A program made the position numbers and the translations under genes. The notes under the pieces were generated by a model. The model had not been told where the DNA came from and searched no databases. It was given only the letters and a program-made list of their open reading frames with translations. Shown piece after piece: positions 44,172 to 54,322 of a stretch of 64,000 nt of DNA (the first letter of the stretch is position 1; the number at the start of each line of letters is the position of its first letter). Origin of the DNA: Avisuccinivibrio sp964424565. Its GTDB lineage: Bacteria > Pseudomonadota > Gammaproteobacteria > Enterobacterales > Succinivibrionaceae. The stretch is from the NCBI GenBank assembly GCA_964424565.1, contig CAYRIZ010000002.1:1-64000 (forward strand), read 5' to 3'.

Positions 44172-44636
44172 ATGCAGATTGATATTCACAAGATTGCCAA
44201 GTTAATCGACTTGGTTTCCAATTCAGACATCTCTGAGATCAATTTAAAGCAGGGCGATGAGGAACTGCGTATTGCCCGCCAGAGCCGCACGGTGACCGCC
44301 GTGGTTCCGGAAGTGGTCATGCCGGCCGTACAGCCTGCAGCCGCTCCCGCCGCCGCTCCGGCTCCTGCACCGGCCCCGGCAGCTCCGGCCGCCCCTGTAG
44401 CCGAAAAGACCATGAAGTCTCCTATGGTCGGCACCTTCTACCGTTCCGCCAGCCCCACCGCTTCTCCTTTTGTGGAAGAAGGCCAGAGCGTCAAGGAAGG
44501 CGACACCCTGTGCATCATCGAAGCCATGAAGATGATGAATCAAATCCAGGCTGACCGTGCCGGCACCATCAAGAAGATCCTGGTCGACAACGGCACCACC
44601 GTGGAATTTGATCAGCCCCTATTCGAGTTTGAATAA
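44172..44636 (+). CDS. accB: Biotin carboxyl carrier protein of acetyl-CoA carboxylase
   Basis: Carries biotin between the carboxylase and transferase in the first step of fatty acid synthesis. 154 residues: N-terminal IHKIAKLIDLV, an Ala/Pro swivel linker (about 50-80), and the biotinyl domain with EAMKMMNQ (biotinylated Lys) and the SPMVGTFYRS thumb region. The ATG at 44172 has AGGTG upstream. Confidence 0.98.
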   Translation: MQIDIHKIAKLIDLVSNSDISEINLKQGDEELRIARQSRTVTAVVPEVVMPAVQPAAAPAAAPAPAPAPAAPAAPVAEKTMKSPMVGTFYRSASPTASPFVEEGQSVKEGDTLCIIEAMKMMNQIQADRAGTIKKILVDNGTTVEFDQPLFEFE

Positions 44637-44824
44637 GCCTCAGGCTGCAGACAGCCATCCTTAAGCTGTCACTACGCACCCAGGCCTGCCGCCTCACAGT
44701 CCCCGCTGCAGCAGACAGGCTGCAGATGCAATTAATCAGGCAGGCTGTGCAGTTTAATCATTTACAACAGGAGGAGGCGCCTCCTCCCTGCCCCCGGCTG
44801 GGATTAAGCGCTTTTGAGGATTCA

Positions 44825-46228
44825 ATGAAATTTGAAAAGGTTTTAATTGCCAACCGCGGTGAAATAGCGCTGCGCATCTTAAGGGCCTGCCGGCAGCTCG
44901 GCCTTAAGACTGTGGCAGTGCATTCAACCGCAGACCGCGATCTGATGCATGTCAAACTAGCTGATGAAACAGTGTGCATCGGCCCGGCCAGCCCCAAGGA
45001 ATCTTATTTAAATATCCCCCGCATCATTGCTGCCGCCGAAGCCGTGGGCGCTTCAGCCATCCACCCGGGTTACGGCTTCCTGTCGGAAAATGCCGACTTT
45101 GCTGAAATGGTGGAAAAATCAGGCTTCATCTTCATCGGTCCTGCTGCCGATACCATCAGGCTGATGGGCGACAAGGTTTCAGCCAAGCGCACCATGCTGC
45201 GCAACGGCGTGCCCTGCGTTCCCGGCTCAGACGGTGCCCTGGGCGATGACATCAATGAAAACAAAAAGCTGGCCCGGGAAATAAGCTATCCCATTATCAT
45301 CAAGGCTGCCGGTGGCGGCGGCGGACGCGGCATGCGCGTGGTGCGCTCGGAAAAGGAGCTGGAGGAAGCCATAGCCCTGACCCGCCGCGAAGCGGATATG
45401 TTCTTCAATAATCCGGCCGTCTACATGGAGAAGTTCCTGGAAAACCCGCGTCATATAGAATTCCAGATCCTCTCCGACACTCACGGTCATGCCGTGTATC
45501 TGGGCGAGCGCGACTGCTCTATGCAGAGACGCAATCAAAAGGTGCTGGAGGAAGCCCCTGCTCCCTTCATTTCCGCCAAACAGCGTGCCGAAATAGGCGA
45601 ACGCTGCGCCCAGGCCTGTGTGGACATAGGCTACCGCGGTGCCGGTACCTTTGAGTTCCTCTACGAAAACGGCAAGTTCTACTTCATTGAAATGAATACC
45701 CGCGTACAGGTGGAGCATCCGGTCACTGAGCTGATTACCGGCATAGACATAGTACGCGAGATGATAGCCGTTTGTGCCGGCGCTCCGCTGTCCATCAGCC
45801 AGAGCGACGTCAAGATCAAGGGCCATGCTTTTGAGTGCCGCATCAATGCCGAAGATCCGGCCACCTTTATGCCCAGCCCGGGCGAGGTTACCCGCCTGCA
45901 CATCCCCGGCGGTCCGGGCGTGCGCTGGGACAGCCACCTCTATCAGGGCTACCGCATTCCGCCCTACTACGATTCCCTGATCGGCAAGCTCATCTGTCAC
46001 GATGATGATCGTGAGCTGGCCATAGCCCGCACCCTGCAGGCGCTGGATGAGATGGTAATCGAAGGCATCAAAACCAATATTCCGCTGCACAAGGATCTGC
46101 TGACCGATCCGGTGGAAATCAAGGGCGGTGCCAGCATCCACTACCTCGAGCACAAGCTCGGTCTGGATGCCAAAAAAGAGCCGGAGCAGGCAGAAAAGGA
46201 AAAGCCGGCCCGGCACAAGAAGGCCTGA
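44825..46228 (+). CDS. accC: Biotin carboxylase subunit of acetyl-CoA carboxylase
   Basis: ATP-dependent carboxylation of biotin on AccB. 467 residues with the ATP-grasp loop KAAGGGGGRGMRVV (about 159-172), EKFLENPRHIEFQ, the active-site EMNTRVQVEHPVTE and ECRINAEDP. GAGG lies five bases before the ATG at 44825. A Lys/Glu/Ala-rich tail extends it past the E. coli length (449). Confidence 0.98.
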   Translation: MKFEKVLIANRGEIALRILRACRQLGLKTVAVHSTADRDLMHVKLADETVCIGPASPKESYLNIPRIIAAAEAVGASAIHPGYGFLSENADFAEMVEKSGFIFIGPAADTIRLMGDKVSAKRTMLRNGVPCVPGSDGALGDDINENKKLAREISYPIIIKAAGGGGGRGMRVVRSEKELEEAIALTRREADMFFNNPAVYMEKFLENPRHIEFQILSDTHGHAVYLGERDCSMQRRNQKVLEEAPAPFISAKQRAEIGERCAQACVDIGYRGAGTFEFLYENGKFYFIEMNTRVQVEHPVTELITGIDIVREMIAVCAGAPLSISQSDVKIKGHAFECRINAEDPATFMPSPGEVTRLHIPGGPGVRWDSHLYQGYRIPPYYDSLIGKLICHDDDRELAIARTLQALDEMVIEGIKTNIPLHKDLLTDPVEIKGGASIHYLEHKLGLDAKKEPEQAEKEKPARHKKA

Positions 46229-46275
46229 TCTTAAGGCCGACCACTGCCGCAGAGACGGCATCAGAACCTAAACTC

Positions 46276-46302
46276 AAGAGCGCCACAGCCGGCGCTCTTT
46301 TG
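46276..46302 (+). terminator. accC terminator
   Basis: Stem AAGAGCGCC/GGCGCTCTT (46276-46284 with 46291-46299) with a 6-base loop, ending in T. Confidence 0.85.
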
Positions 46303-46395
46303 ATATACAGACCAGATCCCAGGAAATTCAGTCAGTCTATAATTAAGCATGACTGCGGTTTTTGAGGGACAGCTTTGGAGATTGTCTGAGAATAC

Positions 46396-47424
46396 ATGAC
46401 CAAGAAAATACAACTGCACACTTCCTTTGCCAAAAGAAAAAAGCAGCACCGCAATATCTCCCGGGAGAAAGGCTGGGGCAAGGGAGTAACCACCGGCATT
46501 AAATTCAGCCTGCGGCTGCTCTATCCCAATTTCTGGGGCACCTGGCTGATCCTGGGAATACTGTATCTGCTGGTCACCCTGCTGCCTTATCCGGCCATTC
46601 TGGCTTTCGGGCGCTTTCTGGGGCTGATCATGGGCCGGGTGATCAAAGGCCGCGGCTACATAGTGGAGCGCAATCTGATCCTGGCTTACCCCGATCTTGA
46701 TGCCCAGGCGCGGCAGAAGCTGAAGATTGAGATTTTCAAAAATTCAGGCATGGGCGTGATGGAAACGGCCATGGCCTGGTTCTGGTCCGACAAGAGACTG
46801 CTGCGCCATGCCCATATAGATGAGCAGGAGCTCAGCCGGGCCCGGGAACTGGCGCAGAACAATACCCGCACGCTGGTGCTGACCTGTCATTTTGTCACCC
46901 TGGAGCTGATGGCCAGGCTTTATGCCCTGCTGATTAAGCCCGGAGTAGGCGTCTACCGCCCCTCTGATCATCCGGTATGGGAATTTATGCAGGTCAACGG
47001 CCGCCTGCGCTGCAATCTGGCCCTGGTGGACCGCACCGATCCGCGCTCCATGATCAAGGCCCTGATGCAGGGTTATCCCATCTGGTATGCCCCCGATCAG
47101 GATTACGGCCGCCGGGTTTCCATTTTTGTGCCCTTTTTTGCGGTGCAGCAGGCTGCCACCGTCACCGGCACCCATGATCTGGCCCGCGTCAAAGGCACGG
47201 TGGTACAGCCTTCCTGGACCATCAGAAGAAAGGACGGCTATCATCTCTATGTCAAAGAGCCGCTCAGCGGCTTCCCCACAGAGGATGCCCAGGCTGATAC
47301 AGCCGCCTGCAACAAGGTGATAGAGGAAATGATCAATATGGCGCCGGAGCAGTATTTGTGGATGCACAGGCGCTTTAAAACCGCTCCGGAGGGAGAGCCC
47401 CCGCGCTACCCTGATATAGCCTGA
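46396..47424 (+). CDS. lpxL: Lipid A acyltransferase, LpxL/HtrB type
   Basis: Inner-membrane enzyme adding a secondary acyl chain to Kdo2-lipid IVA. 342 residues: basic N-terminus, membrane anchor (about 50-75), then the LPLAT domain with the catalytic His-x4-Glu motif in HFVTLEL (about 162-168) and WYAPDQDYGRR (about 232), which is typical of LpxL and LpxP rather than LpxM. Which acyl chain it uses cannot be told from sequence. Confidence 0.9.
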   Translation: MTKKIQLHTSFAKRKKQHRNISREKGWGKGVTTGIKFSLRLLYPNFWGTWLILGILYLLVTLLPYPAILAFGRFLGLIMGRVIKGRGYIVERNLILAYPDLDAQARQKLKIEIFKNSGMGVMETAMAWFWSDKRLLRHAHIDEQELSRARELAQNNTRTLVLTCHFVTLELMARLYALLIKPGVGVYRPSDHPVWEFMQVNGRLRCNLALVDRTDPRSMIKALMQGYPIWYAPDQDYGRRVSIFVPFFAVQQAATVTGTHDLARVKGTVVQPSWTIRRKDGYHLYVKEPLSGFPTEDAQADTAACNKVIEEMINMAPEQYLWMHRRFKTAPEGEPPRYPDIA

Positions 47425-47440
47425 AACAGAGGAGAAAAAC

Positions 47441-47857
47441 ATGTCGCGGAGATTATCCATATTGACAGCCTGCTGTGCTGCCCTGCTGCTGTCCTCCTGT
47501 GTCAGTCAGCAGGATATTGATGCTGCGTCTGCAGTCATCACCGCTCTGCCGCAGGAAGTGCAGGGCTGCGTCTTTGTAGCCGACGTGGATGCCACTCCCC
47601 GCATGGTAATACACAATGCCCGTTTCGATCTCAAGCTGCAGGCCGCCCGCCTGGGAGCCACGCATGTGGTGGAATTGTTTGCTTATCCGGCACAAATGCG
47701 CCCGGGCTGGGATTTCGGCGTGGCCTTGTCCGGCCGCGCCTACCGCTGCCCTGAGGGCCTGGGACCGCTGATGGACAACACAGAAGCCGCCCTGCCCTCC
47801 CCTGAGCTGCCCCCGCCGCCCTACATCAATTTCGGCGATGACTGGCCGCATCACTGA
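47441..47857 (+). CDS. Small lipoprotein (DUF4156-like)
   Basis: 138 residues. Signal peptide with lipobox LLSSC (Cys 20), then a compact domain with GCVFVADV, ARLGATHVVELF and GRAYRCPE, reminiscent of DUF4156/RcsF-like lipoproteins, with a Pro-rich end. Two Cys outside the lipobox could form a disulphide. AGGAG lies eight bases before the ATG. It follows the LpxL-type gene by 16 bases and may be co-transcribed. Function unknown. Confidence 0.7.
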   Translation: MSRRLSILTACCAALLLSSCVSQQDIDAASAVITALPQEVQGCVFVADVDATPRMVIHNARFDLKLQAARLGATHVVELFAYPAQMRPGWDFGVALSGRAYRCPEGLGPLMDNTEAALPSPELPPPPYINFGDDWPHH

Positions 47858-47874
47858 GCGGCAGCAGGACTGCT

Positions 47875-50781
47875 TCAGCAGGGTCCGTTGAAAATCATCT
47901 CCCAAATGGCCGCCACGGCATCGCACTCCGGCGGGCGGTCCTCCTGGGTCACAATGCGCGGCAGATTGGCCAGGGAGATGCGGTGATAATAACCGCGTAT
48001 GGCCAAATAGGCTGCCTTCAGGGTTTGTACATCGTGGGAAGACAGGATATTGAGGCGATCGCATTCATCCAGAATGCGGACATTATCCGACCACAGCACC
48101 ATGCCCTCAAACTGCGGCGCATAGCGCAGCAGCAGGTACTGGGAGATAAATTCCACATCCACCATGGCTCCGCGCCCCTGCTTTAAATCAAACAGGGCTT
48201 CTGTGGAGCGGTCCAGATGCCGGCGCATCTTGTCCCGCATGGCCAGCACTTCACCGCGCAGCTTCTGCGGATCCCGCGGCGTGCGCAATACCTCATCCCT
48301 GATTTGATTGAAGCGGTCAATCACATTTTTGGAACCGGCTATGGGTCTGGCCCGCACCAGGGCCTGATGCTCCCAGGTCCAGGCCCGGCTCTTCTGATAA
48401 GTCTCAAAGCCGTCCAAATCAGCCACCAGCATGCCCGAGTCCCCGTCAGGCCGCAGGCGCATATCCAGCTCATAGAGCACGCCGCCGCTCATGCGGGTCA
48501 CCGACAAATGCAGCAGGCGCTGCACCAGCTTTTGATAAAACAGCGCACAGGGCACACTGCGGGCGCCCTCGGTCATGCCGTCATTGACCTCGCGGATGAA
48601 GACCATGTCCAAATCGGATTTGTAGCCCAGCTCAATACCGCCCAGCTTGCCGTAGCCTATGACCGCCAGCCCGGGATTGTGGGCACTGCGGCCGGGCGGG
48701 CAGCCAAAACGCTGCTCAGTCTGCTGCCAGGCCAGGACCAGCATCTGCCTGATCAGGGCCTCAGCCAACCAGGTCAGGCAGTCGGAGATCTTCATCAAAG
48801 GCAGATTGTGCGAGCGATCGGACATGGCTATGCGCAGCACATTGATCTGCTTGAACAGGCGCAGGGCCTCCATCTGTCCTTCCAGATCATCAGGCTCCAC
48901 CCGCATCAAATTCTCACGCAGGGCGGCCAGATAGTCATCAGGCCGGGGCGGCGTTTTGAGATACTGCGGGGCTATGAGTTCATCCAGCAGTATGGGATGC
49001 GCACTGATCAAGGCGGCAGCAAAGGCATTTTCCTGCAGCAGGGAGATCAGCCTGGCCAGAGCCTGATCGTTTTCGTCCAGCAGCTGCAGATAGGTGGTGC
49101 GCAGGGCCACCTTTTCCACCAGATTGGCGGCCTTGGCAAAAAGATCGGCTGCATGATCAAACTGCGCGATCCTCCTGATCACCTTGGGCATCAGCCGGCG
49201 CAGGGTGTCGCGCCCCAGGGGGCCCACCGGCAGATGGGAGAGCGTATGCTGCAGAGTGAGGATGTTTTCGGCCAGGGCCGTGGCTTCGCCCGGGTCCTTC
49301 AGCAGAGGCTGCAGCAGACCGGCCAGCACCCCGGCATCCCTGATGCTTTCCCACAGCTCCATGTCCTCGCTGCGGGAGCTGCCGGCGGCTTCTTCCTCCT
49401 CTTCATCGTGAATTACCAGGCGGAACTCGGCATGTACTTCAGCCATCACCTGCGCCAGTTCAGCCTTCAGCTCAGCATAGGAGCTCTTGTTCATGGCCAG
49501 AGTAAGCCGCAGCTGATCGCGCTCCTGATCGGGCAGGGTCTGCGTCTGCTGATCGGCCAGCTCCTGCAGACAGTTTTCCAGCCGGCGCAAATAGACATAG
49601 TCCTCATCCAGCCGCCGGCATACTTCAGCCGGCAGCAGATGCAGCTGCTCCAGAAAATACAGGGTACGGCGCAGCGAGCGTTCCTGCAGCTCCACCAGCC
49701 GGCCGCCGCGCATCAGCTCAAACACCTGGGCTATGAATTCCACTTCCCTGATGCCGCCTGAGCCCAGCTTGAAATTGTTGTCCAGCTGCCGCCTTCTGAC
49801 CTCGGAGGCTATGATGTGCTTTAACTTGCGCAGGGATTCTATGGCGGAAAAGTCTATATAGCGCCTGAAGACAAAAGGCCGCAGCATATCTATGAGCTCA
49901 TCGCCAAAAGGCTGCCAGGCATTGAAGTCCCCCAGCAGCTTGGCCTTGACCAGAGCATAGCGCTCCCAGGTGCGGCCCTGGGTTTCATAGTATATGGCCA
50001 GGGCATCAAAGCTGCTGACCAGCGAGCCGGCATCGCCAAAAGGCCGCAGGCGCAAATCTATGCGGTAGCACTGCCCGTCGGCCGTATTGTCGGACAGCAG
50101 ATTGGAAAAGCGCTGCACCAGCCGGGTAAAGAATTCCTGATGGGATATGCTGCGGCTGCCGCCCTGCGTCTCGCCGTCATAGGGATAACAGCAGATGAGA
50201 TCGAGATCGGAGGAGAAATTAAGCTCCCCGCCGCCCAGCTTGCCCATGCCCAGCACCAGCAGCGGCATGGGCCGGCCCTCGCGGGTCAGGGCATCACCAA
50301 AGCCTGCGGTCATGGAGGCGCGCACCACATCGATCAAACGCATCACAATCTGCTCGGCCAGATTGGACAGTGCCACAAAGCTCTCCTCTATGGGGGCCCA
50401 GCCCAGCAGATCGCGCCAGGCTATAGGCACCATGCGGGTGCGCCGCAGGATGCGCAGCCTTCTTTTGAGTTCCTGATCATTGAGCCCCGGTACTATATAT
50501 TCCTGCACGGCCTCCTGATGATTAAGCAGCAGGCTGCCATCATGCAGGGCTCCTGCCTCCAGCAGGGCGGCACACTCCCGGGGAAATTGAATTAAGGTGC
50601 GCGCTACAAAATCGGACATGCCGAGAATGCAGCGCAGGGAGGGCTCGGCCTCGAACACAGCCATGCTGTGCTCATCCGCCCGCGCCTTTAAGCGCTCATA
50701 GTACTTATCAGCCTCCCCGGCCAGCAGTGGCGGCAGCTGTGGTGCCGCGGCAGGAAAAATATCGTAACGCGCAAGCTTCAT
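47875..50781 (-). CDS. glnE: Bifunctional glutamine synthetase adenylyltransferase/adenylyl-removing enzyme
   Basis: Controls glutamine synthetase by adding or phosphorolytically removing AMP in response to PII and glutamine. 968 residues with two nucleotidyltransferase domains: GMGKLGGGELNFSSDLDLI (about 177-195, deadenylylating half) and GYGKLGGIELGYKSDLDMVFI (about 705-725, adenylylating half), each followed by helical regions. Starts six bases after ygiF, the same order as in E. coli. Confidence 0.97.
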   Translation of the reverse strand: MKLARYDIFPAAAPQLPPLLAGEADKYYERLKARADEHSMAVFEAEPSLRCILGMSDFVARTLIQFPRECAALLEAGALHDGSLLLNHQEAVQEYIVPGLNDQELKRRLRILRRTRMVPIAWRDLLGWAPIEESFVALSNLAEQIVMRLIDVVRASMTAGFGDALTREGRPMPLLVLGMGKLGGGELNFSSDLDLICCYPYDGETQGGSRSISHQEFFTRLVQRFSNLLSDNTADGQCYRIDLRLRPFGDAGSLVSSFDALAIYYETQGRTWERYALVKAKLLGDFNAWQPFGDELIDMLRPFVFRRYIDFSAIESLRKLKHIIASEVRRRQLDNNFKLGSGGIREVEFIAQVFELMRGGRLVELQERSLRRTLYFLEQLHLLPAEVCRRLDEDYVYLRRLENCLQELADQQTQTLPDQERDQLRLTLAMNKSSYAELKAELAQVMAEVHAEFRLVIHDEEEEEAAGSSRSEDMELWESIRDAGVLAGLLQPLLKDPGEATALAENILTLQHTLSHLPVGPLGRDTLRRLMPKVIRRIAQFDHAADLFAKAANLVEKVALRTTYLQLLDENDQALARLISLLQENAFAAALISAHPILLDELIAPQYLKTPPRPDDYLAALRENLMRVEPDDLEGQMEALRLFKQINVLRIAMSDRSHNLPLMKISDCLTWLAEALIRQMLVLAWQQTEQRFGCPPGRSAHNPGLAVIGYGKLGGIELGYKSDLDMVFIREVNDGMTEGARSVPCALFYQKLVQRLLHLSVTRMSGGVLYELDMRLRPDGDSGMLVADLDGFETYQKSRAWTWEHQALVRARPIAGSKNVIDRFNQIRDEVLRTPRDPQKLRGEVLAMRDKMRRHLDRSTEALFDLKQGRGAMVDVEFISQYLLLRYAPQFEGMVLWSDNVRILDECDRLNILSSHDVQTLKAAYLAIRGYYHRISLANLPRIVTQEDRPPECDAVAAIWEMIFNGPC

Positions 50782-50787
50782 CTGTCA

Positions 50788-51903
50788 TCAGGCCTTTTGA
50801 TTGATCATCTTCACTACGGACATTTTCAATATTAGTGCCCGCAGGTGCAGAGGTAAACAAAATGCCTGCAGTTTTGAGATTTTGCGCCGCAGTTTAAATA
50901 CCACTTCATCCATCCACGGCTCAGCCCCGTCCTGCAGCTCAAAGAGGATCTCCTTCTCCCGCCGGCGCAGATAACGCTCCAGCTTCTTTAAGGACCGTGA
51001 GACCTTTTTGTACTCCCGGGCAAATTCCCTGAAGGTGACGGAGAAATTGACATTTTCATCCTCTCCGGCCTTGTCCATCAGCAGCAGGCAGGAGCGGCGC
51101 ACACAGCTCAGGGAGTAGGCCATATAGCCCAGATACAGCGGATTGTGCTTGACCAAAAACAGGCCCAGCAGGGTTTCAAAGGCCCGCATATTGGTATTGA
51201 TGCAGGCGTGTATGCTGCCGGCCGGATTTTCCGGCAGCTTGATGCTGTTGCGCTCGGCATAGCCCAGCAGCAGCGCGGCCCGGTGCATCTTGGAGAAAGG
51301 CTCCAAAGTCAGCGGCACGCCGGCCCGGCCCAGTTTGAGCAGAATGTCATCAAAGACCACCACTATGTCATCGTGGTGCAGCGGTCTTTCCTTAAGCTCA
51401 ATTTCCAGCTCCATAATGGGGGCGATTTTGCCGCCGGCCTCGATGCGGCCTTCATCCACTGCTATTTCAAAACGGCAGTCGGCATAGAAAAAGTCATAGC
51501 TGACGCGCTTGAAATTAATGACGCATTCAGGCTGCAGTGCACTCTGCAGTTTGTCTGTATCCACCCCGGCGGCGGCAAAAATTTCAGGCGGAAAACGGTT
51601 GAGCTGCGGCAGTTTCAGGTCGCGGTCTATGGAAACATTGTACTCATCACGGCTGTGAATGCCGCCCAATGAGCGGCCGCGCATCTTCAGGGTCTGCTCG
51701 GCAAAATCCTCACCCCGCCTGATGCGCAGACCGGCATGCATGGCAAAAAGGGTCTTGTCGCTGGTGTCAAAATAAGTGTTTTCCAGCTGCTCTGATTTGA
51801 TGCTGTTGACCCGGCCTATTTGGGACAGTATCTGGCCCAGCTCGCCGCATGGGCTGAGCAGCCCCAGTTTTAATTCAATTTCCTCATGCTGTTGTTGTGC
51901 CAT
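50788..51903 (-). CDS. ygiF: CYTH-domain protein, inorganic triphosphatase YgiF-like
   Basis: Hydrolyses tripolyphosphate in E. coli. 371 residues: CYTH domain at about 1-205 with the hallmark EIELKL (ExExK) at the N-terminus, LRIRRG, QTLKMRG and ELEIELKE; the second half (about 220-371) is helical, Arg/Lys-rich and looks like a reduced CHAD domain. Co-transcribed with glnE. Confidence 0.9.
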   Translation of the reverse strand: MAQQQHEEIELKLGLLSPCGELGQILSQIGRVNSIKSEQLENTYFDTSDKTLFAMHAGLRIRRGEDFAEQTLKMRGRSLGGIHSRDEYNVSIDRDLKLPQLNRFPPEIFAAAGVDTDKLQSALQPECVINFKRVSYDFFYADCRFEIAVDEGRIEAGGKIAPIMELEIELKERPLHHDDIVVVFDDILLKLGRAGVPLTLEPFSKMHRAALLLGYAERNSIKLPENPAGSIHACINTNMRAFETLLGLFLVKHNPLYLGYMAYSLSCVRRSCLLLMDKAGEDENVNFSVTFREFAREYKKVSRSLKKLERYLRRREKEILFELQDGAEPWMDEVVFKLRRKISKLQAFCLPLHLRALILKMSVVKMINQKA

Positions 51904-52173
51904 AAGTAGTCCTCAAAACAAAATAGTTAGTCCCTGCAATATCTGCAACCTATCACCTTCAGGTGAAAACTGTATGAACTTTACAGTATGCTGCCCCGCC
52001 GCGGCAACAGTCCCGCCGCGGCCGCTCCCCGGGTCGGTTTTGGCCGGTACAGCTGCTGCATGATAGAATACCCCATCATTGCGTGCGGATGCGGCTATGC
52101 CCGCTCCGGGATCAAAAATAAGAAAAAAGGAGGAAGCGCCCGGCAGCTTTGCCCTGCAGGTGCGCCTGACAAG

Positions 52174-52881
52174 ATGATTCGTTTATTTTTAAGCACCTGG
52201 CTTGTCTGTATTTTGGTTGTGTTCACCCCGGCCCGGGCCGCGGAGGAAAATGCCGCCCCGCAGGCAGAGCCGGCCGCAGCCGAAAGTTCCGAGCCTGAGC
52301 GTGATGCCAACGGTTTCTACATAGGCGGTCCGGTCTATGTCTCAGACAACAATCAGATCTGGACCCGCTCCGGTCCCGGTACCAATTACCGCATCACCGG
52401 CGCCCGCTCCATAGGCACCAAACTCACCCTGCTGGCCTACAGTAAGGACGGCTCCTTTTCCCAGGTGCAGGATGAAGATGGCAATACCTTTTGGATAGGC
52501 ACCAAGACCCTGCAGGCTGAAAGCTGCGGCAGACCGCGCATAGAGGAGCTCTCGGCCCGCATTGCCGAACTCGAGCAGGAGCTGGCCAATTACGACAGCA
52601 AATTAAGCAGGCAGGTGCAGACCTTAACGCAGCGCAACAGCCGGCTGGAAAAAGAAAATGAGGGCATGAAAACAGCCATAGCCCAAAAGGATCACACCAT
52701 AGATCAGCTCGACGAACTGCGCCGCGACTATGAAGACAAGCTGCAGACCCGCGAACTGGACATGCAGATGCGCTGGTGGCTGCAGGGCGCCGGTATTGCC
52801 CTGGGCGGTGCCATAGTGGGCATGATTTTCATTTATCTGCCCAAACCTGGCCGCAACCGCAACAAGCGCCGCCGTTACTGA
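52174..52881 (+). CDS. ygiM: SH3-domain membrane protein YgiM-like
   Basis: 235 residues: signal peptide (cleavage near ARA-AEEN), Ala/Glu-rich spacer, bacterial SH3 domain (about 50-110; WTRSGPGTNYRITGARSIGTKLTLL), coiled coil (about 125-195), and a C-terminal membrane helix (about 205-224) with a basic cytoplasmic tail. This SH3-plus-anchor layout is that of YgiM, of unknown envelope function. Divergent from ygiF and upstream of cca, as in E. coli. Start at 52174 chosen for the signal peptide; its ribosome-binding site is weak. Confidence 0.88.
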   Translation: MIRLFLSTWLVCILVVFTPARAAEENAAPQAEPAAAESSEPERDANGFYIGGPVYVSDNNQIWTRSGPGTNYRITGARSIGTKLTLLAYSKDGSFSQVQDEDGNTFWIGTKTLQAESCGRPRIEELSARIAELEQELANYDSKLSRQVQTLTQRNSRLEKENEGMKTAIAQKDHTIDQLDELRRDYEDKLQTRELDMQMRWWLQGAGIALGGAIVGMIFIYLPKPGRNRNKRRRY

Positions 52882-52902
52882 TTTTCCCATCTTCTCAATT
52901 CT

Positions 52903-52924
52903 GCCGGCACCCCGCGGTGCCGGC
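52903..52924. repeat. GC-rich hairpin between ygiM and cca
   Basis: Perfect 9-bp stem GCCGGCACC/GGTGCCGGC with a 4-base loop. It lacks a T run, so it is more likely an RNA-stabilising or partial terminator element. Confidence 0.55.
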
Positions 52925-53012
52925 TCCCCGCCCCGCTGCCTATCGCCCCGCCGCCGGTCTTTTCTGTCTTAAGTTCTGCTATTATGAAGAAGAATCAATG
53001 GAGATTTTTTCA

Positions 53013-54290
53013 ATGCAGATCTACACCGTGGGCGGTTCAGTACGCGACAGGCTGCTGGGACTGCCCGCATCCGATCAGGACCATGTAGTGGTGGGGGCTG
53101 TTCCTGATGACCTGCTGTCACAGGGATACCGTCAGGTGGGACGCGATTTTCCGGTATTCCTGCACCCCCAGACCCATGAAGAATATGCCCTGGCACGCAC
53201 CGAGCGCAAAAGCGGCAGCGGTTATACAGGCTTCATCTGTGATTTCTCCCCTGAAGTCACTTTGGAGGAAGATCTGCGCCGCCGCGATCTCACCATCAAT
53301 GCCATAGCCGAGGATCATGAAGGCCGCTTAATCGATCCCTTCGGGGGCGTGGCCGATCTGCAGGCTCGGGTGCTGCGCCATGTCAGCCCGGCTTTCAGCG
53401 AAGATCCGCTACGGGTGCTGCGCGCCGCCCGCTTTGCCGCCAAATTTGCCAACTTGGGCTTTACCATAGCTCCGGAAACCTTTGCGCTGCTGTGCCGCAT
53501 GTCAGCCTCCGGAGAGCTGGCCGCCCTAACTGCTGAGCGGGTATGGCAGGAGGTAGACAAAGCTCTGCGCACCGCTGCCCCGCAGGTGTTTATAGGAGTA
53601 CTGCATGACTGCGGGGCCCTGCAGTGGATCATGCCCGAGGTGGAGGCTTTGTTCGGCGTCCCCGGACCGCGGCGCTGGCATCCGGAAATAGACACGGGCA
53701 TGCATGTCCTGCTGACCCTGAAGGCAGTATCCCGCCTCACAGACGATCCCGCCACCCGCTTTGCCATGCTCTGCCATGATTTGGGCAAGGCCCGCACCCC
53801 ACGCAGCAACTGGCCGCATCACAAGCATCATGAAGAGCTGGGGGTGGAGCCGCTGCACTCCCTGTGCGCCCGCCTGCATGTGCCCCGCCACTATGCCGAG
53901 CTGGCGGAAGTGATAGTGCTCTACCACGGCCGCTTCCATCACCTGGATCGCGGCGGCGCAGCCGGACTGGTGGAGATCTTTGAAAAAATAGATGCCTACC
54001 GCCGGCCGCAGCGGCTCAAACCCTGGCTGTACTGCTGCAAGGCCGATTTTCTCGGCCGCCTGGGCTTTGAAAATCTCAGCTTTGACCGCCCAGATTATGT
54101 CCTGCGCCTGTATGAGGCCTCAGCTGCCGTCAGCGCCGCCGAATTTGTGCGGCAAGGCCTCAAGGGTCCGGCCGTGGCGGCAGCCGTGCATGATGCCCGG
54201 GTAAGAGTGGTAGATGAAGTGATGCGCCTGCTGCCGGAAAATGCCCTGACCGATCAGGGCCCGCCGCATATAGGGGCGGACAGCGCCTGA
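53013..54290 (+). CDS. cca: CCA-adding tRNA nucleotidyltransferase (with HD domain)
   Basis: Adds or repairs the 3' CCA of tRNAs. 425 residues: YTVGGSVRDRLLGLPASDQDHVV is the nucleotidyltransferase motif with the metal-binding DxD-type region, then RRDLTINAIA, DPLRVLRAARFAAKF, and a C-terminal HD domain (MLCHDLGKA) with phosphatase potential, as in the E. coli enzyme. ATG 53013 has GGAG nine bases upstream; ATG 52998 is an alternative. Confidence 0.97.
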   Translation: MQIYTVGGSVRDRLLGLPASDQDHVVVGAVPDDLLSQGYRQVGRDFPVFLHPQTHEEYALARTERKSGSGYTGFICDFSPEVTLEEDLRRRDLTINAIAEDHEGRLIDPFGGVADLQARVLRHVSPAFSEDPLRVLRAARFAAKFANLGFTIAPETFALLCRMSASGELAALTAERVWQEVDKALRTAAPQVFIGVLHDCGALQWIMPEVEALFGVPGPRRWHPEIDTGMHVLLTLKAVSRLTDDPATRFAMLCHDLGKARTPRSNWPHHKHHEELGVEPLHSLCARLHVPRHYAELAEVIVLYHGRFHHLDRGGAAGLVEIFEKIDAYRRPQRLKPWLYCCKADFLGRLGFENLSFDRPDYVLRLYEASAAVSAAEFVRQGLKGPAVAAAVHDARVRVVDEVMRLLPENALTDQGPPHIGADSA

Positions 54291-54322
54291 GGGTCGGGGC
54301 TCTCAGGCATTAAATACGCAGA

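Noticed and set aside
48217..49761. 514-codon plus-strand open frame inside glnE
   Set aside because: Gln/His-rich reading of the complementary strand of a clear glnE; no family resemblance.
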